Part shown: piece after piece, positions 25,915 to 35,273 of the stretch
Layout of the letters: every line of letters begins with the position of its first letter
Numbering within the stretch: position 1 is the stretch's first letter
NCBI GenBank assembly: GCA_018669475.1
Contig: JABHCC010000100.1
Location: 50,178-114,177 of the forward strand
Direction of reading: 5' to 3'
DNA length: 64,000 nucleotides
DNA from: Bacteroidota bacterium
GTDB lineage: Bacteria; Bacteroidota; Bacteroidia; Bacteroidales; UBA12481
Notes under the pieces: generated by a model
Seen by the model: the letters and a program-made list of their open reading frames with translations, nothing else
Told to the model about the DNA's origin: nothing
The model's database searches: none
Program-made: the position numbers and the translations under genes

Positions 25915-27210
25915 TCAGACCAACAGCTCGCCATGTAAATCAAATTCTGATGCATCAGTTATTTTGATATCAAAAAACGAGCCAGTTATCAGGGCCTGTC
26001 CTTCCTTCTTTATGAGAACTTCATTATCAATTTCAGGAGAATCGTATTGGGTGCGACCAATAAACAGATCATCTTCTTCCTTATCGATCAATACTTTTTG
26101 TATTGAGCCAATTCTTGAGCTATTTGTTTCAAGAGAAATGTTTTGCTGAAGCATCATAACTGCATCAGCTCTTTCCCTCTTAATGCTGGCAGGAATATCA
26201 TCATCAAAATTCTCAAAGGCATGAGTTCCTTCTTCGTGACTATAGGTAAATACACCTAATCTGTCAAAGCAGATTTGCTTAAGATCTTTCATTAAATTAT
26301 TGAAAGCCTCTTCTGTTTCCCCTGGATGACCAAGCAATATAGTTGTTCTGATTGCTATGTCAGGAATTGCCTTGCGTATTCGTCTAATCAGTTCAAGAGC
26401 ATCTTCTCTGCTATGCCCTCTTCTCATCTTTTGAAGAACGGAATCGTCAAAATGCTGAAATGGAATATCCAGATAATGACAAATATTCTTTGATTGAGCA
26501 ATTTGCTGGATAAGTTCATCATGAAAAAGATTCGGATAAGTATAATGTAGTCTGATCCATTCCAGGCCCTCGATCTTCTCCAATTCTATCAATAGTTGCA
26601 CCAGGGCAGGCTTCTTATAAATATCCATACCATAGCGGGTCAATTCCTGAGAGATCAGAATTAGCTCTTTCGCACCATGATTTACCAGAAAGTTTGCTTC
26701 TTTAAGCAAATTTTCAATTGGCTGGGATATTTGTTTCCCCCTGATTCCAGGTATTGCACAAAACGAACAAGCACGATCACAACCTTCAGCAATCTTTAAA
26801 TAAGCATAATGCGGGCTTGTAGTATGTAATCTGTCAAGTACTTTGTCCTGCTGGTACTGTAGTCCCAGATCCCGAACAATCTTGGGAATTTCACTCACCC
26901 CATAATAGGCATCAACCTCCGGGATTTCTTTTTTCAGATCACTTTTATATCTCTGGGATAAACATCCCATGACAATAACCTTCTCAGTTTTACCACTGTG
27001 TTTATATCCGGTAGCTTCAATAATACTTTCTATTGATTCGGCTTTTGCATCTTCAATAAAACCACATGTATTGACAATTACAACCTGAGCATCAACAACA
27101 TTCGGATTAAGCCTAACTTTTAATCCATTACTTCTCAGCTGTGTGAATAAAGATTCAGCATCAACCAGGTTTTTCGAACAACCCAAATTAATAATGTCAA
27201 CAGTCTTCAT
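25915..27210 (-). CDS. rimO: Ribosomal protein S12 methylthiotransferase RimO
   Basis: 431 residues from ATG 27210; the open frame starts nine bases earlier at a TTG that overlaps ftsY. It is a radical-SAM enzyme that methylthiolates an aspartate of ribosomal protein S12. The N-terminal cluster cysteines lie in NLGCSKNLVDAE, VNTCGFI and VMGCLSQ; the radical-SAM motif is EGCDRACSFCAIPG (C144, C148, C151 in this numbering); a TRAM domain closes the protein (IDKEEDDLFIGRTQYDSPEI). It lies directly after ftsY with almost no gap. Confidence 0.95.
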   Translation of the reverse strand: MKTVDIINLGCSKNLVDAESLFTQLRSNGLKVRLNPNVVDAQVVIVNTCGFIEDAKAESIESIIEATGYKHSGKTEKVIVMGCLSQRYKSDLKKEIPEVDAYYGVSEIPKIVRDLGLQYQQDKVLDRLHTTSPHYAYLKIAEGCDRACSFCAIPGIRGKQISQPIENLLKEANFLVNHGAKELILISQELTRYGMDIYKKPALVQLLIELEKIEGLEWIRLHYTYPNLFHDELIQQIAQSKNICHYLDIPFQHFDDSVLQKMRRGHSREDALELIRRIRKAIPDIAIRTTILLGHPGETEEAFNNLMKDLKQICFDRLGVFTYSHEEGTHAFENFDDDIPASIKRERADAVMMLQQNISLETNSSRIGSIQKVLIDKEEDDLFIGRTQYDSPEIDNEVLIKKEGQALITGSFFDIKITDASEFDLHGELLV

Positions 27211-27215
27211 ACTGA

Positions 27216-28178
27216 TCAATTAAGTTTACCACCAAAAAGTGATTCAACAAATTCCTTATTATTAAAGACGAAGAGATCTTCAAGCTTCTCCCCCAGGCCA
27301 ATATACTTGACCGGAATTTTGAATTGGTCGCTAATACCCAGTACGACACCACCTTTTGCGGTACCATCGAGCTTTGTCAGAGCAAGAGCAGTCACCTCTG
27401 TGGCCGCCGTGAATTGTTTTGCCTGTTCAAATGCATTTTGCCCGGTTGAGCCATCAAGAATTAATACCACTTCATGAGGCGCGTCAGGGATTACCTTGGC
27501 CATCACCATTTTTATTTTGGTCAACTCATTCATAAGGTTGGCCTTATTATGCAGTCGGCCTGCAGTGTCAATAATAGCCACATCAGCATCCTGAGCAATA
27601 GCAGATTTTACAGTATCAAATGCAACCGAGGCAGGATCTGAACCCATTTTCTGCTTAACTATTGGCACATCAACCCTGTCAGACCATATTTGTAATTGTT
27701 CGATTGCAGCTGCTCTGAAGGTATCAGCAGCTCCCAGGATTACTCTTTTCCCGCTTTTCTTATACTGATATGCCAATTTACCTATGGTAGTAGTTTTTCC
27801 AACCCCGTTCACCCCCACAACTAATATAATATGAGGTTTATTTGCTCCAGGCAATTCCCAACCATCAAGATCACTGCTGTTATTTTCTTCTAGAAGAGCT
27901 GAAATCTCCTCTTTTAATAATGTATTGAGCTCACCAGTCCCCATATATTTATCTTTACTCACCCTCATTTCTATGCGCTCAATAATTTTTAGAGTTGTGT
28001 TCACACCAACATCTGAGCTTATCAATACCTCCTCAAGATTATCCAGAACATCATCATCAACTTTAGATTTTCCGGCAACAGCACGTGTGAGTTTCTTGAA
28101 AACACTGTCTTTTGTCTTCTCTAAACCCTTTTCGAAATTATCCTTTTTCTCTTTTGGAGTTCTTTTAAACAATGCCAT
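27216..28178 (-). CDS. ftsY: Signal recognition particle receptor FtsY
   Basis: 320 residues. N domain (VLDNLEEVLISSDVGVNTTL) and G domain with GVNGVGKTT (122-130), AADTFRAAAIEQL, DTAGRLHNKANLM and TKLDGTAKGG. The acidic A domain is short, as usual in Bacteroidota. It docks SRP-bound ribosomes at the membrane. The gene follows the L28-L33-DUF4295 cluster, from which it is separated by a strong hairpin terminator. Confidence 0.96.
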   Translation of the reverse strand: MALFKRTPKEKKDNFEKGLEKTKDSVFKKLTRAVAGKSKVDDDVLDNLEEVLISSDVGVNTTLKIIERIEMRVSKDKYMGTGELNTLLKEEISALLEENNSSDLDGWELPGANKPHIILVVGVNGVGKTTTIGKLAYQYKKSGKRVILGAADTFRAAAIEQLQIWSDRVDVPIVKQKMGSDPASVAFDTVKSAIAQDADVAIIDTAGRLHNKANLMNELTKIKMVMAKVIPDAPHEVVLILDGSTGQNAFEQAKQFTAATEVTALALTKLDGTAKGGVVLGISDQFKIPVKYIGLGEKLEDLFVFNNKEFVESLFGGKLN

Positions 28179-28211
28179 AATTTGATTTGAATAGAATAAT
28201 GAAAATTAAAC

Positions 28212-28248
28212 AAAAAAAGCTCTCCTTTGCTTAAAGGAGAGCTTTTTT
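28212..28248. terminator. Bidirectional rho-independent terminator
   Basis: Perfect 11-bp stem AGCTCTCCTTT (28218-28228) / AAAGGAGAGCT (28233-28243) with a four-base loop, flanked by an A-run on one side and a T-run on the other. It lies between DUF4295 and ftsY, both on the minus strand, so it would end most transcripts of the rpmB-rpmG-DUF4295 operon before ftsY. Confidence 0.9.
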
Positions 28249-28268
28249 GTATATCTGAATATTTCTTT

Positions 28269-28424
28269 CTACTTCTTTGAGAAAAAGTCCTTCACGTGAT
28301 CATTATGCACGATCATTTCTTTAAAGGAATAGGCGCCAGTTTTGGGTGATTTTACCATTTTAATCACCTTGGAAAAATGTTTTCCTTCGCCTTTTTGTAG
28401 TGATGCAACAACTTTCTTAGCCAT
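28269..28424 (-). CDS. DUF4295 small basic protein (51 residues)
   Basis: A short gene between rpmG and ftsY. It encodes 51 residues beginning MAKKVVASLQKGEGKHFSKV and ending VKDFFSKK. This is the DUF4295 family, found in Bacteroidota in exactly this position. It is basic and small, like a ribosome-associated protein, but no function is established to my knowledge. It starts 11 bases after the L33 stop codon. Confidence 0.92.
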   Translation of the reverse strand: MAKKVVASLQKGEGKHFSKVIKMVKSPKTGAYSFKEMIVHNDHVKDFFSKK

Positions 28425-28435
28425 AATGCAAAGTA

Positions 28436-28624
28436 TTATTTTATTTCCCGATGAAGAGTTACTTTGCGCAGTACAGGATTATACTTCTTGCGCTCCATAC
28501 GATCAGGAGTATTTTTTCTGTTTTTTGTTGTAATATACCGTGAAGTGCCAGGCATTCCACTGTCTTTGTGCTCTGTGCATTCAAGAATAACTTGAACCCT
28601 GCTGCCTTTACCTTTCTTTGCCAT
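28436..28624 (-). CDS. rpmG: 50S ribosomal protein L33
   Basis: 62 residues, [20 protein letters not shown] onward, with [20 protein letters not shown], which is the L33 signature. It lacks the paired zinc-binding CxxC motifs (only one Cys), so it is the zinc-independent form. It is the second gene of rpmB-rpmG-DUF4295. Confidence 0.96.
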   Translation of the reverse strand: MAKKGKGSRVQVILECTEHKDSGMPGTSRYITTKNRKNTPDRMERKKYNPVLRKVTLHREIK

Positions 28625-28638
28625 AGTGATTCTGCTTA

Positions 28639-28881
28639 TTAATATTTATCGATGAAGCCATTTTCTTTAGCCTCCTTCAAACAGGCAGCCAATCCCTTTT
28701 TATTGATATTACGAATTGCGGCAGCCGATACTTTAAGTGTTACCCATCTGTCTTCTTCAGGCAGGAAAAACTTTTTTGTGAAAAGATTTGGGTAAAACCT
28801 TCTTTTAACTCTCCGTTTTGAGTGAGACACATGGTTGCCCACCATCATCTTCTTACCCGTTAATTGACAAACTCTGGACAT
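28639..28881 (-). CDS. rpmB: 50S ribosomal protein L28
   Basis: 80 residues, [20 protein letters not shown] onward, with [19 protein letters not shown]: a standard Bacteroidota L28. It is the first gene of the small ribosomal-protein operon, 14 bases before rpmG. It has its own promoter upstream (28932-28963). Confidence 0.96.
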   Translation of the reverse strand: MSRVCQLTGKKMMVGNHVSHSKRRVKRRFYPNLFTKKFFLPEEDRWVTLKVSAAAIRNINKKGLAACLKEAKENGFIDKY

Positions 28882-28911
28882 ATCTATGTGATTTGCTTTA
28901 CTATTAAAATC

Positions 28912-28963
28912 TTCCGCTTAAAAACGGAACGCAAAATACGTGATTTTTATTGGATTAATCAAA
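28912..28963 (-). promoter_or_regulatory. rpmB promoter and leader hairpin
   Basis: On the minus strand TTTG (28960-28963), a 21-base spacer, then TATTTTG (28932-28938), close to the Bacteroidota consensus. Just downstream, TTCCG (28925-28929) and CGGAA (28912-28916) form a small hairpin in the leader, 31 bases before the ATG. The hairpin might be a ribosomal-protein autoregulatory leader, but it is short and the evidence is weak. Confidence 0.4.
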
Positions 28964-29036
28964 TTAAACTGGGAAAAAATACTCAGACGACTTACCAACA
29001 GTTATAAGTTTATAAAACATTCGGAAAATGGAAAGT

Positions 29037-30302
29037 TTATTTTTGATTTTTTGCCAAGTCAGCAAGTATAATTTTACGCAAAATATTCAAAGCTGCTACA
29101 CTGGAGCGTTCAATATTTCTACCCCTGTGAGATCCGAATTGAAATCTTTTTGCTATCACCTGATCTTTTGATGCTACTGCAACACAAACTGTTCCCACAG
29201 GCTTGGTATCAGTGCCTCCACCTGGACCAGCTATACCAGAAGTAGCTACTGCATAGTCGACATTTAACAGCCTTCTGGCCTTCTCCGCCATCTGTCTGAT
29301 CACTTGTTCACTGACAGCCCCATATTTATTTAAACAATCCTGATCAATACCGAGCAGGTCTCTTTTTGTTTCGTACGCATATGCAAGAACAGATCCTTTA
29401 TAATAGGCAGACGAACCGGGTACAGATGTAAGCATTTTAGCAATATTACCACCTGTACAGCTCTCTGCAGTACCAACAGTACGATGCATTTCCTTAAGAA
29501 TCTCACCTATTTTCTCTTCAATTCCTTCATGTGCGTAACTATATATGGCCTTAGGAATAATCTTATGCAGTTTGTTTATCTCCTTTTCAAGCGAGGTTTC
29601 CATTACATCCTCACTCTCCCCCCAGATATCCAACCTCAGTTTCACTATGCCTGGTGATGGCAAATAGGCCAGCGAGCAATTATCCGGCAGGTGCTCTTCC
29701 CAATTTTTTAGTTTTGCTGCCAATATCGACTCAGGATAACCTGTTGTCATCACCATTCTGAAAAATTTGGCATCTGTTTCTACATTCTTTCTCAACCATG
29801 GGAATAATTCCTTCTCACAAATACTTTTCATTTCATACGGCACACCTGGCAATGAAACAACTGTTGTTTTCCCATCCCTGAACAACATTCCAGGTGCCGT
29901 TCCTTCACTATTGTTTAATATTTGACAGTCTTCAGGTATAAGAGCCTGATCCTTATTTAATTGATTCATTGAAACCTTTCTAGAGCCGAGAAGTTTCCTG
30001 ATATGAGTCAATACAGAATTGCTAATTACAAGTTCACTATTGAAGTATTCTGCCAGTGTTTTCTTGGTTCGATCATCTTTTGTGGGTCCCAGACCACCCG
30101 TCATAATAATCAGGTCAGCCCTTTGTTTAGCCAAATCCAGTGATCTGACAATATGACCAGGTTTATCCTGAATTGTGCTTACCTGTACAACATTATACCC
30201 GTATGCATTAAGTCTCTCTCCCAACCAAGCGGAATTGGTATCCAAAGTTTGACCTATAAGAATCTCATCTCCAATAGTAATAATTTCAGTACTAATACTC
30301 AT
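29037..30302 (-). CDS. cinA: CinA family protein (molybdopterin-binding domain plus NMN deamidase domain)
   Basis: 421 residues. The N-terminal half (EIITIGDEILIGQTLDTNSA, MTGGLGPTKDDRTKKTLAE) is the MoCF-like COG1058 domain with pyrophosphatase activity in characterised members. The C-terminal half (GTAESCTGGNIAKMLTSVPG, TSGIAGPGGGTDTKPVGTV) is the CinA/PncC nicotinamide-nucleotide amidase domain with its serine. It probably salvages NAD by-products. It starts 12 bases after a DUF6340 gene. Confidence 0.94.
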   Translation of the reverse strand: MSISTEIITIGDEILIGQTLDTNSAWLGERLNAYGYNVVQVSTIQDKPGHIVRSLDLAKQRADLIIMTGGLGPTKDDRTKKTLAEYFNSELVISNSVLTHIRKLLGSRKVSMNQLNKDQALIPEDCQILNNSEGTAPGMLFRDGKTTVVSLPGVPYEMKSICEKELFPWLRKNVETDAKFFRMVMTTGYPESILAAKLKNWEEHLPDNCSLAYLPSPGIVKLRLDIWGESEDVMETSLEKEINKLHKIIPKAIYSYAHEGIEEKIGEILKEMHRTVGTAESCTGGNIAKMLTSVPGSSAYYKGSVLAYAYETKRDLLGIDQDCLNKYGAVSEQVIRQMAEKARRLLNVDYAVATSGIAGPGGGTDTKPVGTVCVAVASKDQVIAKRFQFGSHRGRNIERSSVAALNILRKIILADLAKNQK

Positions 30303-30314
30303 CTAAACAATACT

Positions 30315-31313
30315 TTAATTGAGAATATCCATTTGCTGGTCAAGCAAAGTTCTTTGATTAATTCTATCAGTAATAATCATCTTATAATCATCCACATTTT
30401 CATTGAGTCCCAGCCTTTTCGATTCCTTTAACCACTCAAGAGCCAGTTCAAAATTATCATTCATCTCTGAAGCCAAAGCCATATTCCAGCATGCCCTTGA
30501 AGCCACAAAACGGCTTTTTATGTAACAATATGGTTTCCATATCTCGGCTGCCTCCATCCATTTACCATTTGAAACCAGTTGGCCAGCATCACGAAAGCCT
30601 GGCAGAGCTGACTTGTATACTGTCCGGTTTATCTCAGCCCAACACGGTGCTATTCCCTGGCTAAATCTATTGCCTGCCTTGTACATTGAATAGGAAAAAT
30701 TCTCTTCCATCATATCGCCAAAATATTTTGTCGAGTAATCTCCGACTACTTTTTCAATCTTAACAGTATCCTGAATTCGGTACAAAGAAATTTTCTTATA
30801 TCTCATGTCATACAAGCGCCAGAAAGCTGTTGTTATAACGCAATAGTAATTATTGACTCTCAAATCGGTAGTATCAGTATCAAGTATAGTATCCTGTACT
30901 CCTGCCCTGACTAATTCAACTAGCATGTCTGTAGTGTCAGAGCAATATCTCTCAAGCAGATTCCATGACAACTCTGAAAAAGAAACTGGTGCTTTAGAAG
31001 TAACGAGTCTTTTTGGCTTCACATCAAGCAGCACGAATCTGGGACTTTCAATTAAACCATCTTCAAGGCCAATAACAGCTTGCTTTAATAATATTGAATC
31101 GAGTCCAAATATTTTGTTCTTTTGCATATTAGATAAGCTTACTTTGGGCCGTTCAGAGATGTCATGTCGATTGAATACAGCGACATTCACTATTTCGCTG
31201 GATATACTTATCTGGGCAGGAATAAGAATTTCGGCCTGGTAGTTATAAGATAAAACACAGGAGCTAAGGACAAGAATAATTCCCCAGGCCGGGAGTATTT
31301 TCAAGTACTTCAT
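30315..31313 (-). CDS. DUF6340-like lipoprotein
   Basis: 332 residues from ATG 31313 (ATG 31319 is also possible). The signal peptide ends in a lipobox, LVLSSCVLSYN. The body is mixed alpha/beta with a TPR-like C-terminal part (WNMALASEMNDNFELALEWL). It resembles the Bacteroidota DUF6340 family and is paralogous to the next upstream gene, sharing the WxxAxxxWK and MALxSExxxxxxxA pattern. Function unknown; outer-membrane lipoprotein by inference. Confidence 0.7.
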   Translation of the reverse strand: MKYLKILPAWGIILVLSSCVLSYNYQAEILIPAQISISSEIVNVAVFNRHDISERPKVSLSNMQKNKIFGLDSILLKQAVIGLEDGLIESPRFVLLDVKPKRLVTSKAPVSFSELSWNLLERYCSDTTDMLVELVRAGVQDTILDTDTTDLRVNNYYCVITTAFWRLYDMRYKKISLYRIQDTVKIEKVVGDYSTKYFGDMMEENFSYSMYKAGNRFSQGIAPCWAEINRTVYKSALPGFRDAGQLVSNGKWMEAAEIWKPYCYIKSRFVASRACWNMALASEMNDNFELALEWLKESKRLGLNENVDDYKMIITDRINQRTLLDQQMDILN

Positions 31314-31341
31314 GATCATTATTATATAATTGTTGGTTCTA

Positions 31342-32367
31342 CTACCAATTCTTAATAAGCTTACCTTCCTTAATGAGATCTTGTTGCTCTAACATTCTAA
31401 AGTTAAGAATATTAATGTACTCTAAATGTTTGTTTGAAGGCATTATTCTTTGAGCTCGGCGCGCAAAACCCATTGCCTGATTCAGTAAGCCATGTTTTTC
31501 TGACAACATTGCCATATTAAAACTGCACATAGCTTTCAGTTCATCCGTTTCACCCTGATAAGCATTCTTTTTCCATTTAGACTCCACTTTACCCCAGTCT
31601 CCACTTTCAACATAAGCAGCTGTTTCTTCAATAATCGGATGTCCCTTACTATAGTAGTTTCTCTTCAGCCCCACAACTCCTGGTTTTATAAGGCGAGCAA
31701 ACTCTTGTCCAGCCCATGCAGAAGCCATAATCAATCTATCTTTCCTGTCTGGAAGGTTTCGAAGTGCATCTTCCTTTGTTTCCCCACTTACAGTAATAAG
31801 CTTGCTGAAAGTAAATACATCCTCCACAAATGTACGATGCTTCTCTGGCTCTTGAATTCTCCATGCTGTAGTAACAACAATTTTTTGACTAGCAGTAAAT
31901 CCTGATCCCTGACTGTCTTCAGAAACTTTTACCAACGGATTCTCCTCCCGGATGCTAAAACCTTCTAACAACGCTATTGCATTAGCATATTCCTTCTTGC
32001 AAATAGACAAGAGCCCACCCCAAGGTAAAACCTTTGGTAAATCATCACCATTATGTTTGAACATTCTGTGTCCTTTTGGTGTTCGCACACGAAAGTGATC
32101 ACTTGAAGAAAGTTCAGATGCAAAGCCTGACAGACAAGAATCAGCCACCTCAAGCATAGCAGTATCGAGCGATTGATAATATCCCCATGTAATTTCTTCA
32201 TAATCTCCCTGAGCAGGAACGTACCTGGAAATAGCTATAATGGATTTGACTTCTGGCGGTAAAGATCTTGCAGCAGGAGTATAAACATCAACTAGTACGC
32301 TTTGCATTTTGCAGCTCAAAAGGCAAACAGATAGTACTAAAAAGATCACAATTCTAAAATAATTCAT
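31342..32367 (-). CDS. DUF6340-like lipoprotein (paralogue)
   Basis: 341 residues from ATG 32367 (GTG 32370 is one codon upstream). The lipobox is VCLLSCKM. The C-terminal third has TPR-like helices (MCSFNMAMLSEKHGLLNQAM). It lies 22 bases upstream of its paralogue and ten bases downstream of the VWA-like membrane gene. The tandem pair suggests a shared outer-membrane role, unknown. Confidence 0.7.
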   Translation of the reverse strand: MNYFRIVIFLVLSVCLLSCKMQSVLVDVYTPAARSLPPEVKSIIAISRYVPAQGDYEEITWGYYQSLDTAMLEVADSCLSGFASELSSSDHFRVRTPKGHRMFKHNGDDLPKVLPWGGLLSICKKEYANAIALLEGFSIREENPLVKVSEDSQGSGFTASQKIVVTTAWRIQEPEKHRTFVEDVFTFSKLITVSGETKEDALRNLPDRKDRLIMASAWAGQEFARLIKPGVVGLKRNYYSKGHPIIEETAAYVESGDWGKVESKWKKNAYQGETDELKAMCSFNMAMLSEKHGLLNQAMGFARRAQRIMPSNKHLEYINILNFRMLEQQDLIKEGKLIKNW

Positions 32368-32379
32368 CACACATAAATT

Positions 32380-34470
32380 TTATCGTGTTCCAGCCCAACG
32401 CCGCAAAAGCCATTCCACACTTAATAAGATTACAATAATTATTAAAATAATTGGAATGTTTAATAGATTATTCCATTCGGTAAGAGGGATAATTGCATCC
32501 TGTGCTCTATCATTATCATTAAAAGAAGTAAGGATATCAGAAGATTCATCCCACTTAAAAAAACGCCCATTGCTTGTATAAGCTAACTCTCGTAAGTTAT
32601 CCGGTCTTGCCGTCAGATCAAGCTGTTCCAGCTGAGTGTTAAGAACATCTATCACACCAGATTTTCGATACTCCAGATTATCAAGATTTGTATACGCAGT
32701 ATACTTATACCTGCCTGGCTTTAAATCGATAAGCTGTAATTGATATCCATTCTGCACACGTCTGAAATCCATCTTTTTTACGTAATCCTCAGGCCCGGTA
32801 ATTGTAAAATAAACTTCTGGTGTAGTAATAGCTTCAAGACTTTTATTATATAATTTAGCTTTAACTGTCAGGTCATCAGAAATATTAATTGTCTTTGGCA
32901 CTTGAAGTCTGAGAGGATCTTTTATCTCATTGGTAGATAAATAATTAACAGTTTTAAGCAAAAGTTCACCTGTGTAGTATAGATTATCATTATTTAAATA
33001 CTCATACAATTGCCATCTCCACAAACCTTCACCCCAAATGAAGCCAAATTTCCTGCTTTGGTAAGTTCCGAACCAAAATAAGGGATCAGCTAATTCTATG
33101 TCTTTTATCTTCTGAAACAACAGAATATTACTTCGTGATTTAATAGAGATTGAAGCAAATGGTGCTTTCAGAGGAGGCATCTTTTTAAGAAAATCCTTAA
33201 AACCCTCTTCATAAGTAAACACAGAGAACTGTTCATTCAATACTGGATTGTAATCCTCAGTGAGCAATCTATCCGCTTTGAAGCTTACCCCAACACCCAT
33301 AACCGTCAATGAGTTCAGATTGGTTTCAGGTCCAATGACAAATAAGATATTTGTATCAGATTGTCTGATCCTATCCAGTTTTTCCTGTTCAGCTCGTCTG
33401 CCTGTAGGCAATTGATAAAAAATTATCAACTGATATTCGTCCTGAACAAAATGAAAGTCGGCAATATTCTGCACCTGCAAATCATATCGATCAGTTTTCT
33501 CCAGATTACTTTTTATTACCCTGACATCAGGGTGAGGATTATGATAGAGTAGTATTACTTTAATTTTCTCATCGATTACCTCAACTGCGTAACTTCTTTT
33601 GTTATTATGTAGGTTAGATTCATTTGCAAATGGCTCAACACTTACATCGAATACATGATTTCCGATTTTTGAAAAATCTATGTGCAAACTAACATTACCA
33701 ATGCCATCAATCGGATCAACAGACATAATCGTATCAACAAGAGCTTGTCCTTCAGAAGACAGACTTAAACGAACTTGATACTGATCCAGATCTATTCCTT
33801 CAACCTTAATATCAACCGGAAATTTGGTATTGGCATAAACAACATCATTTACCCGAACTCCTGTTATTTTCAAGTCAGGCATGGGAACAGAGTCACCCAC
33901 AGCCCAAACAGAAACAGGGAATGGGAATTTCCTGGCTGCCGTTGATGGATCAGGTCCGGAAGTATATATACCATCAGAAATTATCAATAATTCTTGCACA
34001 GGCCGGTGCAAATAGGTAGTTGTCAGATGGTCAAACAGCTGCCCAAAATTGGTTTGCTTATCCTGAAAATCCGGATTCACCCCAGATCCGATACTATTCC
34101 CAAAGCTGTAGATTTTCAATTCCAGTTCATCATCTGCTAAGGCCTGCAGGTCACCAAGTAATTTATTCACTGAAGCTTTCACCAACAATGAATCAGCAGT
34201 TGATACCATACTTGATGAATTATCAAGCGCAACTAAAGCAATGGGTTTCTCCCTTATCTCCGTTCTACTTTTCCATAAGAAACCCATGAACAGGATAAAA
34301 ATCAAAAAAACTGTTATCCCTCTGAGAAGACCTAACAAAACTCTTTTCGGAAGAGTAAACAGTTCCTTGGCTTTTTTGCCGGAGTAGCTAAATAATGAAA
34401 GAAAAATGGCCAGCATCAAACCTAAGGATGCCAGCCAGATTGGTAATTCGGTTTGTATTTGTTCAATCAC
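32380..34470 (-). CDS. Large VWA-like membrane protein
   Basis: About 696 residues from GTG 34470; the frame also opens with TTG at 34509 inside fabG. Two N-terminal membrane helices (LPIWLASLGLMLAIFLSLF and LLGLLRGITVFLIFILFMGF), a VWA-like domain with a MIDAS-like VALDNSSSM and LLIISDG, beta-rich CARDB-like segments, and a C-terminal helix (LNIPIILIIIVILLSVEWLL). This layout matches a Bacteroidota family with a BatA-like N-terminus and a glutamine-amidotransferase-like middle. It is not part of the bat operon. Function unknown. Confidence 0.7.
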   Translation of the reverse strand: MIEQIQTELPIWLASLGLMLAIFLSLFSYSGKKAKELFTLPKRVLLGLLRGITVFLIFILFMGFLWKSRTEIREKPIALVALDNSSSMVSTADSLLVKASVNKLLGDLQALADDELELKIYSFGNSIGSGVNPDFQDKQTNFGQLFDHLTTTYLHRPVQELLIISDGIYTSGPDPSTAARKFPFPVSVWAVGDSVPMPDLKITGVRVNDVVYANTKFPVDIKVEGIDLDQYQVRLSLSSEGQALVDTIMSVDPIDGIGNVSLHIDFSKIGNHVFDVSVEPFANESNLHNNKRSYAVEVIDEKIKVILLYHNPHPDVRVIKSNLEKTDRYDLQVQNIADFHFVQDEYQLIIFYQLPTGRRAEQEKLDRIRQSDTNILFVIGPETNLNSLTVMGVGVSFKADRLLTEDYNPVLNEQFSVFTYEEGFKDFLKKMPPLKAPFASISIKSRSNILLFQKIKDIELADPLFWFGTYQSRKFGFIWGEGLWRWQLYEYLNNDNLYYTGELLLKTVNYLSTNEIKDPLRLQVPKTINISDDLTVKAKLYNKSLEAITTPEVYFTITGPEDYVKKMDFRRVQNGYQLQLIDLKPGRYKYTAYTNLDNLEYRKSGVIDVLNTQLEQLDLTARPDNLRELAYTSNGRFFKWDESSDILTSFNDNDRAQDAIIPLTEWNNLLNIPIILIIIVILLSVEWLLRRWAGTR

Positions 34471-34487
34471 AAAAATTATAATATTTA

Positions 34488-35234
34488 TCAGGTCATCATT
34501 GCTCCACAAACCTGGACCACCTGTCCGCTCACATATGATGAGAGATCAGACCCTAAAAACACAGCTACTTTGGCAACTTCATCAGCAGTTCCTCCTCGCC
34601 TTAAAGGTATCTGATCAGCCCAGGCTTTCTTAACATCTTCACCAAGTTTATCAGTCATTTCTGTCAATATGAAACCAGGAGCTATTGCATTACAGCGTAT
34701 TGATCTTGATCCAAGCTCTTTGGCAACAGATTTTGTAAATCCTATCATACCTGCTTTAGAAGCTGAATAATTTGCTTGTCCGGCATTTCCGCCAACACCA
34801 ACGACAGAGGACATATTAATTATAGAGCCTTCTCTTTGCTTTATCATTGTTCTCTGAACAGCTTTTGTGAGATTGAATGCAGATTTCAGATTTACATTTA
34901 TAACCATATCCCACTGCTCTTCGGTCATTCTCAGCAGTAAGGTGTCTCTGGTAATTCCAGCATTATTTACCAATATATGAATGCCATCAAAATCTTTCAT
35001 TGCCTCATCAACAAGCTTCTGTGCATCATCAAATTTACTTGCATCAGATGCATACATTTTGACTTTAACCCCTTTTGCGCTTAAATCTGCCTCAAGGGCT
35101 TTTGCATTTTCATCATAGAACAGATCTGTCAGAATCAGGTTTGCACCTTCGTCAGCGAAGCGTTCCGCCAATGCTTTTCCGATACCTCTGCTTGCCCCGG
35201 TAATAAGGGCTGTTTTTCCTTCCAATAATCCCAT
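34488..35234 (-). CDS. fabG: 3-oxoacyl-[acyl-carrier-protein] reductase FabG
   Basis: 248 residues. A classical short-chain dehydrogenase: TGASRGIG (12-19), NNAG (90-93), catalytic Ser 142/143 in INMSSVVGVGG, Tyr156 and Lys160 in YSASKAG. The FNLTKAVQRTM segment and the CGAMMT end are typical FabG. It reduces beta-ketoacyl-ACP in fatty-acid elongation. It lies 39 bases downstream of sucD. Confidence 0.9.
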   Translation of the reverse strand: MGLLEGKTALITGASRGIGKALAERFADEGANLILTDLFYDENAKALEADLSAKGVKVKMYASDASKFDDAQKLVDEAMKDFDGIHILVNNAGITRDTLLLRMTEEQWDMVINVNLKSAFNLTKAVQRTMIKQREGSIINMSSVVGVGGNAGQANYSASKAGMIGFTKSVAKELGSRSIRCNAIAPGFILTEMTDKLGEDVKKAWADQIPLRRGGTADEVAKVAVFLGSDLSSYVSGQVVQVCGAMMT

Positions 35235-35273
35235 AATTATACAGATTAAGTATTATCTAATCGTTTATATTTT

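Noticed and set aside
27210..27219. TTG start of rimO
   Set aside because: ATG three codons downstream gives the N-terminus MKTVDIINLGCSKN usual for the family.
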